The notes under the pieces were generated by a model. That model made no database searches. It worked only from the letters and a program-made list of their open reading frames with translations, and was not told the origin of the DNA. Shown here in pieces: positions 16,535-25,563 of a stretch of DNA of 37,164 nucleotides (position 1 is its first letter; every line of letters starts with the position of its first letter). The position numbers and the translations under genes were made by a program. Source of the stretch: Candidatus Poribacteria bacterium (GTDB lineage: Bacteria; Poribacteria; WGA-4E; UBA9662); NCBI GenBank assembly GCA_002729015.1, contig PBVO01000122.1, positions 1 through 37,164 on the forward strand. The letters are read 5' to 3'.

Positions 16535-18439
16535 ATGTCTAGCTTCTACATTACGACCCCCATTTACTATGTCAACGCCGAACCTCACATTGGTCATGCC
16601 TATACCACAATTGCATCAGACGTGTTAGCTCGCTATCAACGCTTGAAGGGTAATTCTGTCTATTTTTTGACGGGCGTTGATGAACATGGAATCAATATTC
16701 AGAAAGTAGCAGACCAGAAAGGGGTTTTACCACAAGATTACTGTAACCAAATAGCTCCAACCTTCACCCAACTTTGGCAAAAACTCAATATATCTAATGA
16801 CGCTTTTATTCGAACAACGAGCGATCTACACAAATCAGGCGTAGCAAAATTTTTCACTCAACTTTATCAGTCAGGAGATGTCTATCAAGGAAAATACGAA
16901 GGACTGTACTGTCAACACTGCGAACGTTTTTTCACGGAAAAAGAATTGGATGAGAATGAACTCTGCCCCATTCATCGAAAACCTGTTGATAAGGTAGTTG
17001 AGGAAAACTATTTTTTTGCCTTAACTAAATATCAAGATCAGCTAATCGATTTCATTGAGTCAAACCCTTCTTTCATTGAGCCTGCTAGTCGCCGTAACGA
17101 GATTATGGGGGTTTTGAAGGGCGGATTACAAGATGTAAGCATCTCTCGTTCTTCAGTTGATTGGGGAATACCCCTTCCGTTCGATTCGGAACAAAATATT
17201 TACGTGTGGGCCGAGGCTCTGGTTAATTACATCACAGCACTTGATTATCATTGCGATGGAGCTAAATTCAAACAGTTTTGGCCTGCGAGTGTTCATATGA
17301 TGGCAAAAGAAATAACTCGGTTTCATGTTATCATTTGGCCTGCGATGTTAATGGCTGTAGGATTGCCTCTGCCAAAGCAGATTTTTGCTCATGGTTGGTT
17401 AACCAAAGATGGGGAAAAAATCAGTAAAACTACAGGTAATGTTATTGATATGGACAGCTTAATCGAGGAATTTGGACTAGACCCGTTTCGTTATTTTTTT
17501 ATGCGGGAATTCAGCTTTGGCAATGACGGAGATTATACATATCAGCGCCTAGTTACTCGTTATAATTCTGATTTAGCCAACGATTTGGGAAATCTGCTAA
17601 GTCGAGTGTTAGGACTGCTAAATAAGCATTTTGATACACTTCCTGAGCCTAGTGGCCAAGCAGAAATGATTGATGATGAAATTAAGCAAATGGCCAAAAT
17701 GACCACTGAACGCTTAGACGGACTAATGGACCAGATTTCTTTGGATATGGCACTAGAAACAATTTGGGAGTTTGTTCGCCGTATTAACAGATACATCCAA
17801 GAAACAAAAGCTTGGTCCCTTAAAGATCAAAAAGTGCGTATGGGTACAATCTTGTATAATGCGATGGAGTCATTGCGCGTAATTTCGGTTTATCTGACAC
17901 CTTTCATGCCACAGGTCGCAGCTAAAATTCAGACCCAGATTGGCGTTGACCCTAACCTGCAAGATCTAAAATCAGTGGAAACGTGGGGAGGGTTGGACAG
18001 TGGTCTGCCAATTGCCAAAACTGCTTCTCTATTTCCTCGGAAAGAATCAAAAAAATCAGAACCAACAGAACTAGTCTCTTTACCAGCCAAAGAAACTATA
18101 CAAAAATCAACCGATAATCTAATTACAATCGAACAAGTTAAAAATCTGGAATTAAGGGTCTGTCAAGTTGTATCAGCAGAAAAGATCGCCAACTCTGATC
18201 GGTTACTTAAATTGCAAGTTGATTTGGGTAAAGAAAAAAGGCAAGTTGTAGCCGGGATTGCACCAACCTATACGCCAGAATCGGTAATCGGAAAACAGGT
18301 CGTCTTGGTAGCAAACCTTCAAGCAACTAAAATTCGAGGTGTCGAATCGCAGGGAATGTTATTAGCTGCAGTTCGAAAAAAGGATTTATCATTGCTGACT
18401 ATGGATCAAGCTATCAAAAATGGCACCCGCATATCCTAA
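16535..18439 (+). CDS. metG: Methionyl-tRNA synthetase
   Basis: Charges tRNA-Met with methionine. 634 residues: HIGH motif as P-H-I-G-H at 17-21, a zinc knuckle beginning YCQHCERFF with a second pair CPIH, the anticodon-binding helical part, and the KMSKS loop as GEKISKTTGN near 293-302. A C-terminal EMAP/Trbp111-like tRNA-binding domain (about 530-634, from ITIEQVKNLELRVCQVVSAE to VESQGMLLAA) is fused, as in many bacterial MetRS. ATG start with AAGGA about 13 nt upstream. It follows the secreted SUMF1-like gene by 16 nt and is probably read from the promoter at 15334, a strange partner for a housekeeping gene. Confidence 0.97.
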   Translation: MSSFYITTPIYYVNAEPHIGHAYTTIASDVLARYQRLKGNSVYFLTGVDEHGINIQKVADQKGVLPQDYCNQIAPTFTQLWQKLNISNDAFIRTTSDLHKSGVAKFFTQLYQSGDVYQGKYEGLYCQHCERFFTEKELDENELCPIHRKPVDKVVEENYFFALTKYQDQLIDFIESNPSFIEPASRRNEIMGVLKGGLQDVSISRSSVDWGIPLPFDSEQNIYVWAEALVNYITALDYHCDGAKFKQFWPASVHMMAKEITRFHVIIWPAMLMAVGLPLPKQIFAHGWLTKDGEKISKTTGNVIDMDSLIEEFGLDPFRYFFMREFSFGNDGDYTYQRLVTRYNSDLANDLGNLLSRVLGLLNKHFDTLPEPSGQAEMIDDEIKQMAKMTTERLDGLMDQISLDMALETIWEFVRRINRYIQETKAWSLKDQKVRMGTILYNAMESLRVISVYLTPFMPQVAAKIQTQIGVDPNLQDLKSVETWGGLDSGLPIAKTASLFPRKESKKSEPTELVSLPAKETIQKSTDNLITIEQVKNLELRVCQVVSAEKIANSDRLLKLQVDLGKEKRQVVAGIAPTYTPESVIGKQVVLVANLQATKIRGVESQGMLLAAVRKKDLSLLTMDQAIKNGTRIS

Positions 18440-18590
18440 TTGGTTGGATACAGATATTTTTGAGATTTGACCTATTTTGTTCCCGTTTGTAACTGTTTAG
18501 AAGTCTAGGTCGTTCTATCGATAGCAGGTAATTTGTATCTTTTGGCTCATGTTTTATACCTCATAACAAATATAGGTAGGAGCTATTTTG

Positions 18591-20141
18591 GTGAATATGC
18601 CCGAGGTCGCTATTGATTCCCTTTCTTCCGCTGAATGTCTGGCATTGCTCGAAATCAGCCACACCATTAATTCTACTCTGGATATTCAACAGATACTCAA
18701 TTCGACCCTACATCAACTATCGACGGTTATAGAAGCGTCTGCGAGTACTATTTGGCTTTCTTCTCATTTGGCATGCCCAAAGTCAACAGTTGATGAATAT
18801 CTCTATGTCGCAGCAGCAACAGGTGAAAAAAGTGAACAGATAAAAGACATACATGTAGAAATTGGGCAAGGCATTGTTGGCCGAGTAGTTAAGAATGGCC
18901 AATCGACTATAGTCGATGACGTTAGCCAAGATCGACAACACGCAAAAGATATTGCTGATCAACTTGATTTTGAGGTACTGACAATGATGTGTGTTCCGAT
19001 TACATATCGAGATCAAGTAATTGGTGCCATCCAGGCTCTTAACAAATTTAAGGATCGCGGTTTTTCACAAAAGGACTTATTTTTAACTCGTATGGTGGCT
19101 GACGCCACAGGTATTGCTCTCTATAACGCTGATCTCCACTTGACGGTTCAAGTCGAAAATCGAGAACTTAGGCGAAGCTTAGGTAGTCAGCATATTCAAT
19201 TTCGAGATATTATCGCCGTTAGTCCTAACATGAAGCATTCCATTGAATTATCAGCTAGGGTAGCTGGAACCCCGACTACCACTCTGTTGAGAGGTGAAAG
19301 CGGTACCGGAAAAGAATTGGTCGCTCATGCTATCCATAATGCCAGTCCTAGAGAGAGACAACCCTTTATTCCTGTGAACTGTGCTGCTTTGCCCGATACA
19401 TTGTTAGAAGCTGAGCTTTTTGGGCATGAGAAAGGAGCTTTCACCGGGGCAGATTCATTGAAAGAAGGTCGATTTGAGCTAGCAAATAATGGAACATTGT
19501 TCTTGGATGAGATTGGCGATATGAATTACGAAGTTCAAGCCAAACTCTTGCGAGTGCTTCAAGATCAGGAATTCTACCGTGTGGGTGGTACCAAGCCAAT
19601 TCAGTGTGATGTACGTCTGATTGCTGCAACTAACCAAGATTTAGAAGCAAAAATACAAGATGGAACCTTTCGTGAAGATTTGTACTATCGTCTCAATGTA
19701 ATTGAAGTCTTCCTACCTCCGCTTCGAGAGCGTATTGAGGATATTCCGAGCTTAGCTGATTTCTTCTTACAACGATTCGGCCAAGAAATGAAACGACCAA
19801 AAAAATGTTTCTCAACAGCTGCACTAGAAGCAATATTGACTTATTCATGGCCAGGAAACGTACGAGAATTGCAGAATGTAGTAGAACACGCTGTCGTTCT
19901 AGGTAAGGACGTCGAAGTGCAAGTAGAAGACCTACCAGCTCGTTTTAGTAATACTGACCCAGAAGAAGTCGCTCGCTATCAGTCGGCAACACTTGATCTT
20001 GCTCAGAGAGCTTTCAAACGACAGTACGTAACTCATGTTTTACAACAAACAGAAGGAAACCGCTCACGCGCGGCCAAAGTCCTCGATATTCAACGAACTT
20101 ATCTTTCTCGTCTCATCAAAGAGTTGCAAATTGATGGTTAA
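18591..20141 (+). CDS. GAF-domain sigma-54-dependent transcriptional activator
   Basis: About 516 residues. An N-terminal GAF sensor domain (about 25-185, with [20 protein letters not shown]) is joined to an AAA+ enhancer-binding module: Walker [10 protein letters not shown] near 235-243, the sigma-54-contacting loop GAFTGA at 283-288, Walker [10 protein letters not shown] near 303-311, then [11 protein letters not shown] and an arginine-finger region. A Fis-type helix-turn-helix closes it ([20 protein letters not shown]). All motifs for remodelling sigma-54 RNA polymerase are intact. The ligand of the GAF domain is unknown. Start codons in frame are TTG 18588, GTG 18591 and ATG 18597; AGGAG at 18578-18582 is 8 nt from the GTG. 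The PhyH gene follows 40 nt downstream and may be co-transcribed. Confidence 0.92.
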   Translation: MNMPEVAIDSLSSAECLALLEISHTINSTLDIQQILNSTLHQLSTVIEASASTIWLSSHLACPKSTVDEYLYVAAATGEKSEQIKDIHVEIGQGIVGRVVKNGQSTIVDDVSQDRQHAKDIADQLDFEVLTMMCVPITYRDQVIGAIQALNKFKDRGFSQKDLFLTRMVADATGIALYNADLHLTVQVENRELRRSLGSQHIQFRDIIAVSPNMKHSIELSARVAGTPTTTLLRGESGTGKELVAHAIHNASPRERQPFIPVNCAALPDTLLEAELFGHEKGAFTGADSLKEGRFELANNGTLFLDEIGDMNYEVQAKLLRVLQDQEFYRVGGTKPIQCDVRLIAATNQDLEAKIQDGTFREDLYYRLNVIEVFLPPLRERIEDIPSLADFFLQRFGQEMKRPKKCFSTAALEAILTYSWPGNVRELQNVVEHAVVLGKDVEVQVEDLPARFSNTDPEEVARYQSATLDLAQRAFKRQYVTHVLQQTEGNRSRAAKVLDIQRTYLSRLIKELQIDG

Positions 20142-20181
20142 CGCAGAACGCAGGTTTTTCTAACCTACAAGGAAGGCAAAA

Positions 20182-20988
20182 GTGGCGATGACAGAAGAAG
20201 AACGATTTCGGTTTGATTTGACAGGTTTTTTACTTCGTCCTGCTGTCCTAAACGCGGAGCAGGTAGGTAACATTATTGATCAAATCGACCGAATTAAACA
20301 CAATCCTGATTCACTCTCTCCAGAACATCGGGAAGTTCCAGGTGGGCCATCAAGTGTCACTATCGACCATCCAGAAGTGATTGACATCCTCCATGAGATA
20401 ATTGGTCCAGATATTCGAATGGAGAGTACTTCCTATATCTGGCGAAAAAAAGGTCAGCAACACGGAGGACTCCACGGTGGAGGCCCCAACCAGATCGACC
20501 AGATTTTTGGTTATCGATCACAGAACGGAAAAATTCGGGCAGGGATGGTACGAGTGATCTTTGAGCTCACAGATATATCCAAAGGAGACGGTGCTACCTG
20601 TTTTCTTTTAGGTAGTCATAAGGCAAATTTTCCGATTCACTCTAACCATCTGAGCTTAGAAAATGGGAAACAAAGTGAATTTTTATACAGCTACGATTGC
20701 CCAGCGGGTAGTGCTATTTTTTTTACCGAAAATTTGTGCCACGCAGGACCAGTTTGGAAAAGAAATACACCACGTGTCGCAATTTTGAACGCCTATTCGC
20801 ATTTGGCAACTCATTGGCACAGGTTAAAAATTGCACCAACTGTTCTCTCGGGTTTATCCCGTCAGAAACAAGCTTATTTCAGACAACCCTGGATCGCCGA
20901 TTTCCGTACTCAGCCTGCCACTCATAATACAATAGAGCGGTTTTTGGATAACGAAGAACCTCCTATCGATACTAATCATCAACCTTGA
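20182..20988 (+). CDS. Phytanoyl-CoA dioxygenase (PhyH) family protein with HxG in the iron site
   Basis: 268 residues with the PhyH layout: a FDLTGFLLRPAVL start, ESTSYIWRKKGQQHGGLHGG (residues 81-100), a mid-protein GDGATCFLLGSHK (135-147) typical of the family, and the distal segment AGSAIFFTENLCHAG with H187 plus R198 in RNTPRVA for 2-oxoglutarate. The usual proximal H-x-D is missing: the candidates are H94-G-G and H98-G-G. Fe/2OG halogenases of this superfamily have exactly this loss of the acid ligand, but many PhyH-like proteins with H-G-G are uncharacterised. A GTG start is supported by AAGGAAGG 5 nt upstream; an ATG lies two codons later. It ends tail-to-tail with the Tm-1-like gene, overlapping by 10 bp. 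Confidence 0.85.
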   Translation: MAMTEEERFRFDLTGFLLRPAVLNAEQVGNIIDQIDRIKHNPDSLSPEHREVPGGPSSVTIDHPEVIDILHEIIGPDIRMESTSYIWRKKGQQHGGLHGGGPNQIDQIFGYRSQNGKIRAGMVRVIFELTDISKGDGATCFLLGSHKANFPIHSNHLSLENGKQSEFLYSYDCPAGSAIFFTENLCHAGPVWKRNTPRVAILNAYSHLATHWHRLKIAPTVLSGLSRQKQAYFRQPWIADFRTQPATHNTIERFLDNEEPPIDTNHQP

Positions 20989-22190
20989 TCTGGTAGTAAA
21001 TTTAGTAAAGTCTGGGCCAATTTTTCGCCAAATTCCTCATCGTTTATGTGATTATCCATTTCGATGACTTCAACGACTGACTTATCTAGTCCAGACTTTA
21101 GGCTGTTTATCCAAGCGGTTTCCGCTTCTGGAGAATAAAATGGCTGGTCTGTTTTGTCGATAGCAGAAACGCCATGTTTGGGAATTAGAACTCGGGTTGG
21201 ACCTTGGGCAAGAAGTAGCTTTTGTGCCATAATCTGACCTAGTTGAGCATTTTCCTCAGCCGTAGTTCGCATTAGTGTAACATTGGCGTTGTGTTGATAA
21301 AATTGTCGATTCTTGAATCGTTCTGGAATGGTATCCCGCGGGCCGAAGTTCACCATATCTAGGGCGCCTGGAGCAACTACTTGTGGAATAGAATTTCTAC
21401 CAGCTGCCTCTAGCCGATCTGGCCCCGCACTCAATACACCACCTACTAATTCGTCAGCTAGTTCCGTGGTAGTAACATCTAATACTCCGGTAATAAAACC
21501 ACCTCGAATCAGATCTTCCATAGCTTTACCACCTGAGCCCGTTGCGTGAAAAACTAAAACCTCATACCCAGCTGCTTCCAATATTGTTCTGGCTTTAGTA
21601 ACACAAGGTGTAGTTACACCGAACATGGTGGCTGCGATCAATGGTTTTTCATTGACAGGTTCAGAGATAGCCTGAACCATTCCAGAAATTGCTCCAGCGG
21701 CATTCGTTAAAATTTGGCGGGTAATGGAGTTAATACCAGCAATATCAACTACAGAATAAACCATAGTAATATCTTTGGTTTGCACATAAGGACTAGTATC
21801 GCCAGAAGCTAAAGTGGAAACCATTACTTTGGGAATACCAACGGGTAGGGCTTGCATGGCTGAAGTCCCGATAGTCGTACCCGCTGAGCCACCAAGCGAA
21901 AGGATACCATTAATTTTGCGACGTTGGAATAGGTTGGAGACTATCGCTCTCGCTCCTTTTGCCATAGCAGTTACACTATGACCTCTGTCTGCTTTTTGGC
22001 GCAAATCTGATAAACCCATTCCTGCAGCTCGGGCGACTTCTTCCGATGTAATATCTGGCTGGAACGTCGATTCTCCAATAATACCAGTGTTAACACAAAT
22101 AGTACCTAACCCATTGGATTCAATCTGGTTTTTGACGTATTGAAATTCAGCACCTTTGGTGTCGAACGTACCGACTAAGCAAACAGCCAT
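20979..22190 (-). CDS. Tm-1-like ATP-binding domain protein (UPF0261)
   Basis: 403 residues with the layout of UPF0261, related to the N-terminal domain of the tomato Tm-1 resistance protein. The opening CLVGTFDTKGAEFQYVKNQI is diagnostic, followed by TGIIGESTFQPDITSEEVAR, GILSLGGSAGTTIGTSAMQA (a glycine-rich nucleotide site) and VFHATGSGGKAMEDLIRGG. The bacterial role is unknown, though such genes often sit beside sugar or dicarboxylate catabolism and TIM-barrel phosphoenolpyruvate-hydrolase-like genes. Here the enolase-superfamily gene lies upstream on the same strand, 297 bp away. Its ATG has a strong AAAGGAGTG site and its own candidate promoter. The 3' ends of this gene and the PhyH gene overlap by 10 bp on opposite strands. 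Confidence 0.93.
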   Translation of the reverse strand: MAVCLVGTFDTKGAEFQYVKNQIESNGLGTICVNTGIIGESTFQPDITSEEVARAAGMGLSDLRQKADRGHSVTAMAKGARAIVSNLFQRRKINGILSLGGSAGTTIGTSAMQALPVGIPKVMVSTLASGDTSPYVQTKDITMVYSVVDIAGINSITRQILTNAAGAISGMVQAISEPVNEKPLIAATMFGVTTPCVTKARTILEAAGYEVLVFHATGSGGKAMEDLIRGGFITGVLDVTTTELADELVGGVLSAGPDRLEAAGRNSIPQVVAPGALDMVNFGPRDTIPERFKNRQFYQHNANVTLMRTTAEENAQLGQIMAQKLLLAQGPTRVLIPKHGVSAIDKTDQPFYSPEAETAWINSLKSGLDKSVVEVIEMDNHINDEEFGEKLAQTLLNLLPDQG

Positions 22191-22205
22191 TTTTCACTCC
22201 TTTAG

Positions 22206-22235
22206 TATATAAAATGTTTTTCACCAATCTGGCAA
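22206..22235 (-). promoter_or_regulatory. Candidate promoter for the Tm-1-like gene
   Basis: On the minus strand, TTGCCA (22230-22235) and TATATA (22206-22211) are 18 bases apart, and the ATG at 22188-22190 lies 16 nt past the -10 box, so a transcript starting here would have a very short leader. AT-rich surroundings make chance matches easy. The remaining bases up to 22487 hold nothing I can name. Confidence 0.3.
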
Positions 22236-22487
22236 ATCTATATAAATCTTGTTGCTACAACTAACCCCCAATATAGTCCGAATCTCGACCTAATATTTCA
22301 TACCTTTTCTTTTAGGTTGTGATTAGCAAGTTGATCAACTTTACTTAAATCAGTTCCTTAATAGCCAATAGTATACCTGCAAATAGACTGATACAATTCC
22401 AAAACCGATTAATTTTGTACTAACAACAATTGATTCTTTTCCAAAGAATGTGACACAACTCGTCTAATTCTCATCCTTTGACTTTTT

Positions 22488-23576
22488 TTAAATACTAGAT
22501 TGCTGATACTGAGACGACTCCAACCATTTAGGGTTAATGTTTATACCCCAGCCAGGTTCGGATGGTATCTGAACTTTTCCGTCTACAACACTTAAATTTG
22601 GATCAAACAATTCTTGTGTCCAAGCAGTTGGTTCAATGGAAAATTCGACGTAGTTACCGGCATTCTGAATTGCTCCCATCAGATGTAACGAGAAAATAGT
22701 TACCAAAGATAAGTTAGCCGAATGTGGTATGCATAGTTTGCCTTTTTCTCTAGCCATTTCAGCGACTCGTAATGTCCGTTCTATTCCCCCAATGTAACAG
22801 ATATCAGGCTGAACAATATCGACTGCATCTATATCTATCATTCGCTTCCAAGTCGGAAGCCAGCAATCTTGTTCACCACCAGTCACGTCTAATTCGAGTG
22901 CAGCGGTGACTTCAGCTGTCCAGTCTAATTCCCAGTAAGGACAAGGTTCTTCAAAATGACAGACACCGTTATCTTCTAGCATTCGCCCCACATCAATAGC
23001 TTTTTGCGGCGAATAACAACTGTTAGCATCGACTAGTAGGGCTGTTTCTTCTCCGATAGCTTCTCGGACACTGGGGACTATGGCCTCCGTTCGTCCTTCC
23101 CAATAATCGTGATCGTGTCCACAAACACTGCCGATACGAATTTTGAAAGCGGTATAGCCAAACTGATCCTTGAGTTGGTATAAACGTTCAGCTTCGTCAT
23201 CAGGCGTAATATCACGACGCATACTTGAGCCATAAACAGGAAAACATCGATGTTCTCCACCTAATATCTCACAAACACTTTGTTCTTCTGTTTTACCTTG
23301 TAAGTCCCAAAGTGCGGTTTCCAGTCCTGTTAAAGCTCGACAAACGTAGCTACCGGGGAACTTGTAGGTAACATCCATCACATGGTCAACCAAAGATGAG
23401 ATATCGAAAGCTTGTTTACCTAGAGCATGGGGGGCGATCTGCCTATGAAGAATAGTAGCGCTAATATCCGAATTGTAAGGCGCTATTTGCCCCCAACCAC
23501 TTGCACCACTATCAGTAGTTACACATACTAGACTAACATTCGTTTTGGTATAAGTTTCAATTTTTTGAATATTCAA
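22488..23576 (-). CDS. Mandelate racemase/muconate lactonizing enzyme family protein
   Basis: 362 residues of the enolase superfamily. The N-terminal capping domain (MNIQKIETYTKTNVSLVCVT) precedes the barrel. Metal ligands are D183 in LLVDANS, E209 in HFEEPCP and E235 in TGGEQD. The base pair is K145-x-R147 in FKIRIGS on one side and H285 in CIPHSANLS with D258 in VQPDICYIGGI on the other, the MR-subgroup pattern. Reactions in this group are racemisation or dehydration of acid sugars; the exact sugar cannot be read. Its start is TTG at 23574-23576, with only a weak GAG nearby, so the start is less certain. It follows the nagA-like gene by 14 nt, suggesting one operon. Confidence 0.92.
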   Translation of the reverse strand: MNIQKIETYTKTNVSLVCVTTDSGASGWGQIAPYNSDISATILHRQIAPHALGKQAFDISSLVDHVMDVTYKFPGSYVCRALTGLETALWDLQGKTEEQSVCEILGGEHRCFPVYGSSMRRDITPDDEAERLYQLKDQFGYTAFKIRIGSVCGHDHDYWEGRTEAIVPSVREAIGEETALLVDANSCYSPQKAIDVGRMLEDNGVCHFEEPCPYWELDWTAEVTAALELDVTGGEQDCWLPTWKRMIDIDAVDIVQPDICYIGGIERTLRVAEMAREKGKLCIPHSANLSLVTIFSLHLMGAIQNAGNYVEFSIEPTAWTQELFDPNLSVVDGKVQIPSEPGWGININPKWLESSQYQQSSI

Positions 23577-23590
23577 AATATTTATTTACT

Positions 23591-24721
23591 CTAATTAGTC
23601 AGATATAGCTTAGGTTCAGATATGAGCTGTGATAATTCATCCCATTCAAAAGTCAGCAAGTTTGCAGCCTGACCAACTTTGATTTTTCCCATTTTATCTT
23701 TCAGACTCAAGAGTTCCGCTGGCATCTGGGTAGCCAGAGAGACAGCTTGGGGGAGTTCAATTTGACAAAAACGAACAGTGTTTTCGATACCCTTGATCAG
23801 TGTTAGAGCTGATCCTGCAAGATAATTAGTTCCGTAGAGCTTAACACATTTATCAGTTGTTAGTTCAACCTCATGATTGGTGAATTTGTAACGACCAGGC
23901 TTCATACCAGCTAGATGAACAGCGTCACTAATTAGAATAGTCTTCCTAAGTCCCTTGACGCGAATCATTGATTTGACGACGTTAGATGGCAAATGATGAC
24001 CATCGACGATTAGGCTGGCAAAGAGGCTGTCGTCAGCCAGTTGATCCCAAATATAGTTGGGATGCCGACGAATCAGTGCATGAGCAGCATTACCTAAATG
24101 GGTTGATAATTTAGCTCCAACAGAAATGGCATTTTGAATCTGTTCTGTCGTAGCGTTAGTATGACCAATCCCAACTATCACATCACTGGCCACTAGCTTT
24201 TCGATAAAAGGTAAAGCACCTTCAACTTCTGGGGCTAGCGTACAGATCTTAATTTTTCCATGAGCGATGTCTTGCCAACGTCGAAATTCATCCCAATTCG
24301 GAGGTCGCACATGTCGTTTAGGATGCGCTCCTCGTGGACCTTCGATAGAAGAGATGTACGGACCTTCGATATGAATGCCCAAAATTGCTCGTTCAATACT
24401 TCGATCTTGGCTAGCTTGATGGATCGCAGCAATCGCCTGTGCTATCCGTTGAGAAGAACCTGTAATGATTGTCGGATAGAGATAGCCAGTTCCCGTCTCA
24501 TGAACTGATTGCACCATTTGAGATACATCATCTGCTGTAGTACTTTCAGCATTAAGATCGTAACCACCAAAACCATTGATTTGAATGTCTATGAGTGGTC
24601 GAGAAATCCAAGTACGACTTGGTTCTATGTTGGGTTGGGGAACAATCGAATAAATCTGCCCATTTTTAATTTCCAGCTCGACATTTTCAGCTGAATCGAC
24701 TAACCGACCAACTATTTTCAA
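23591..24721 (-). CDS. nagA: N-acetylglucosamine-6-phosphate deacetylase-like protein
   Basis: 376 residues of the NagA branch of amidohydrolases, which removes acetate from GlcNAc-6-phosphate. IDIQINGFGGYDLNA (44-58) is the conserved N-terminal barrel strand, GIHIEGPYIS carries the metal ligand E119, GIGHTNAT has H187, STHLGNAAH has H208, and ISDAVHLAG has the catalytic D266. The usual full length of about 380 residues is present. The start is TTG, with GGAGG at 24728-24732, a strong site. It sits between truA and the enolase-superfamily gene on the same strand, consistent with amino-sugar breakdown. No nagB or GlcNAc transporter is in the window, so the substrate could be another N-acetyl sugar phosphate. 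Confidence 0.88.
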   Translation of the reverse strand: MKIVGRLVDSAENVELEIKNGQIYSIVPQPNIEPSRTWISRPLIDIQINGFGGYDLNAESTTADDVSQMVQSVHETGTGYLYPTIITGSSQRIAQAIAAIHQASQDRSIERAILGIHIEGPYISSIEGPRGAHPKRHVRPPNWDEFRRWQDIAHGKIKICTLAPEVEGALPFIEKLVASDVIVGIGHTNATTEQIQNAISVGAKLSTHLGNAAHALIRRHPNYIWDQLADDSLFASLIVDGHHLPSNVVKSMIRVKGLRKTILISDAVHLAGMKPGRYKFTNHEVELTTDKCVKLYGTNYLAGSALTLIKGIENTVRFCQIELPQAVSLATQMPAELLSLKDKMGKIKVGQAANLLTFEWDELSQLISEPKLYLTN

Positions 24722-24727
24722 TTCTTT

Positions 24728-24732
24728 CCTCC
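24728..24732 (-). promoter_or_regulatory. Ribosome binding site supporting the TTG start of nagA
   Basis: GGAGG on the minus strand, 6 nt before the TTG at 24719-24721. No ATG or GTG start in frame has a comparable site. Confidence 0.6.
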
Positions 24733-24800
24733 ATAAACCCAGGTGATTCTATCACAACCACTATTTTTTGACGAATCAAGGCGGAAGAAGAATCAGACCT

Positions 24801-25550
24801 TTAGCCGTATTTGACAGCAGTTAACGTTAAACCTTTAGCTGGAGCTGATGTACCAGCTAACGAACGGTTTCGATTGGCAATAATGCGTTCCATTTCTTTG
24901 GCTGCATTCTGGTGTTGCAGGATTTTCAGGATGGTACCTATGATCGCCCTGACCATGCCGCGCAAAAAAGCATCGGCCTGAATGGTAAAGATTACTAAAT
25001 CATCTGTTCTTGTCAGATTAGCTTCAAAAACATTACAGACTGGATTGAGCCTTTCGCTCCCTTTTTTTTGGAAAGCAGCATAATTGTTTCTGCCCACCAA
25101 AGTTTGACAAATCATCTCCGCCTGTTCTAAGCATATATGCCTGGAAATAAAAAAGGTATTCTTACGTTGAAAAGGACAAGGATAAGGCCGGTTCAGAATG
25201 GTATATCGGTAACACCTACGGGTGGCCGAGAAACGAGCGTGAAAGCTATCTTCAACCTCCGATACTTCTGAAATAACAATATCGTCAGAGAGGTTCGCAT
25301 TGATAGCACGTTGGATGATATCGGTAGACATATTAGTATGACTTACAAAGTTAGCAACCTGCCCTGTAGCATGAACCCCCTTATCGGTTCGGCCCGCCCC
25401 GATAACCGAAACAGGATGGCCAATTATTTTAGTAAGAGCATCGTTAATTTTAGCCTGAATAGTAGGTTGGCTGGGCTGGATTTGCCAACCATGGTAGTTT
25501 GTACCATCGTAGGCTATGGTTAACTTTATATTACGACCAGAAGATATCAA
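24801..25550 (-). CDS. truA: tRNA pseudouridine synthase A
   Basis: Makes pseudouridine at positions 38-40 of the tRNA anticodon stem. 249 residues, the usual length. LTIAYDGTNYHGWQIQPSQP (10-29) and the catalytic-Asp motif GAGRTDKGVHA (51-61, D56) are textbook, followed by FHARFSATRRCYRYTILNR and the C-terminal FLRGMVRAIIGTIL. The start shown is TTG at 25548-25550 without a clear ribosome binding site; no in-frame ATG exists before the YDG motif, so a TTG start or translation coupled to the CBM9-like gene is likely (its stop is 13 nt upstream). Confidence 0.96.
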   Translation of the reverse strand: MISSGRNIKLTIAYDGTNYHGWQIQPSQPTIQAKINDALTKIIGHPVSVIGAGRTDKGVHATGQVANFVSHTNMSTDIIQRAINANLSDDIVISEVSEVEDSFHARFSATRRCYRYTILNRPYPCPFQRKNTFFISRHICLEQAEMICQTLVGRNNYAAFQKKGSERLNPVCNVFEANLTRTDDLVIFTIQADAFLRGMVRAIIGTILKILQHQNAAKEMERIIANRNRSLAGTSAPAKGLTLTAVKYG

Positions 25551-25563
25551 TTTTTTTGATCTA

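Noticed and set aside
20979..20988. Overlap of two gene ends as possible antisense control
   Set aside because: Only 10 bp; compact tail-to-tail genes commonly overlap this much without regulation.
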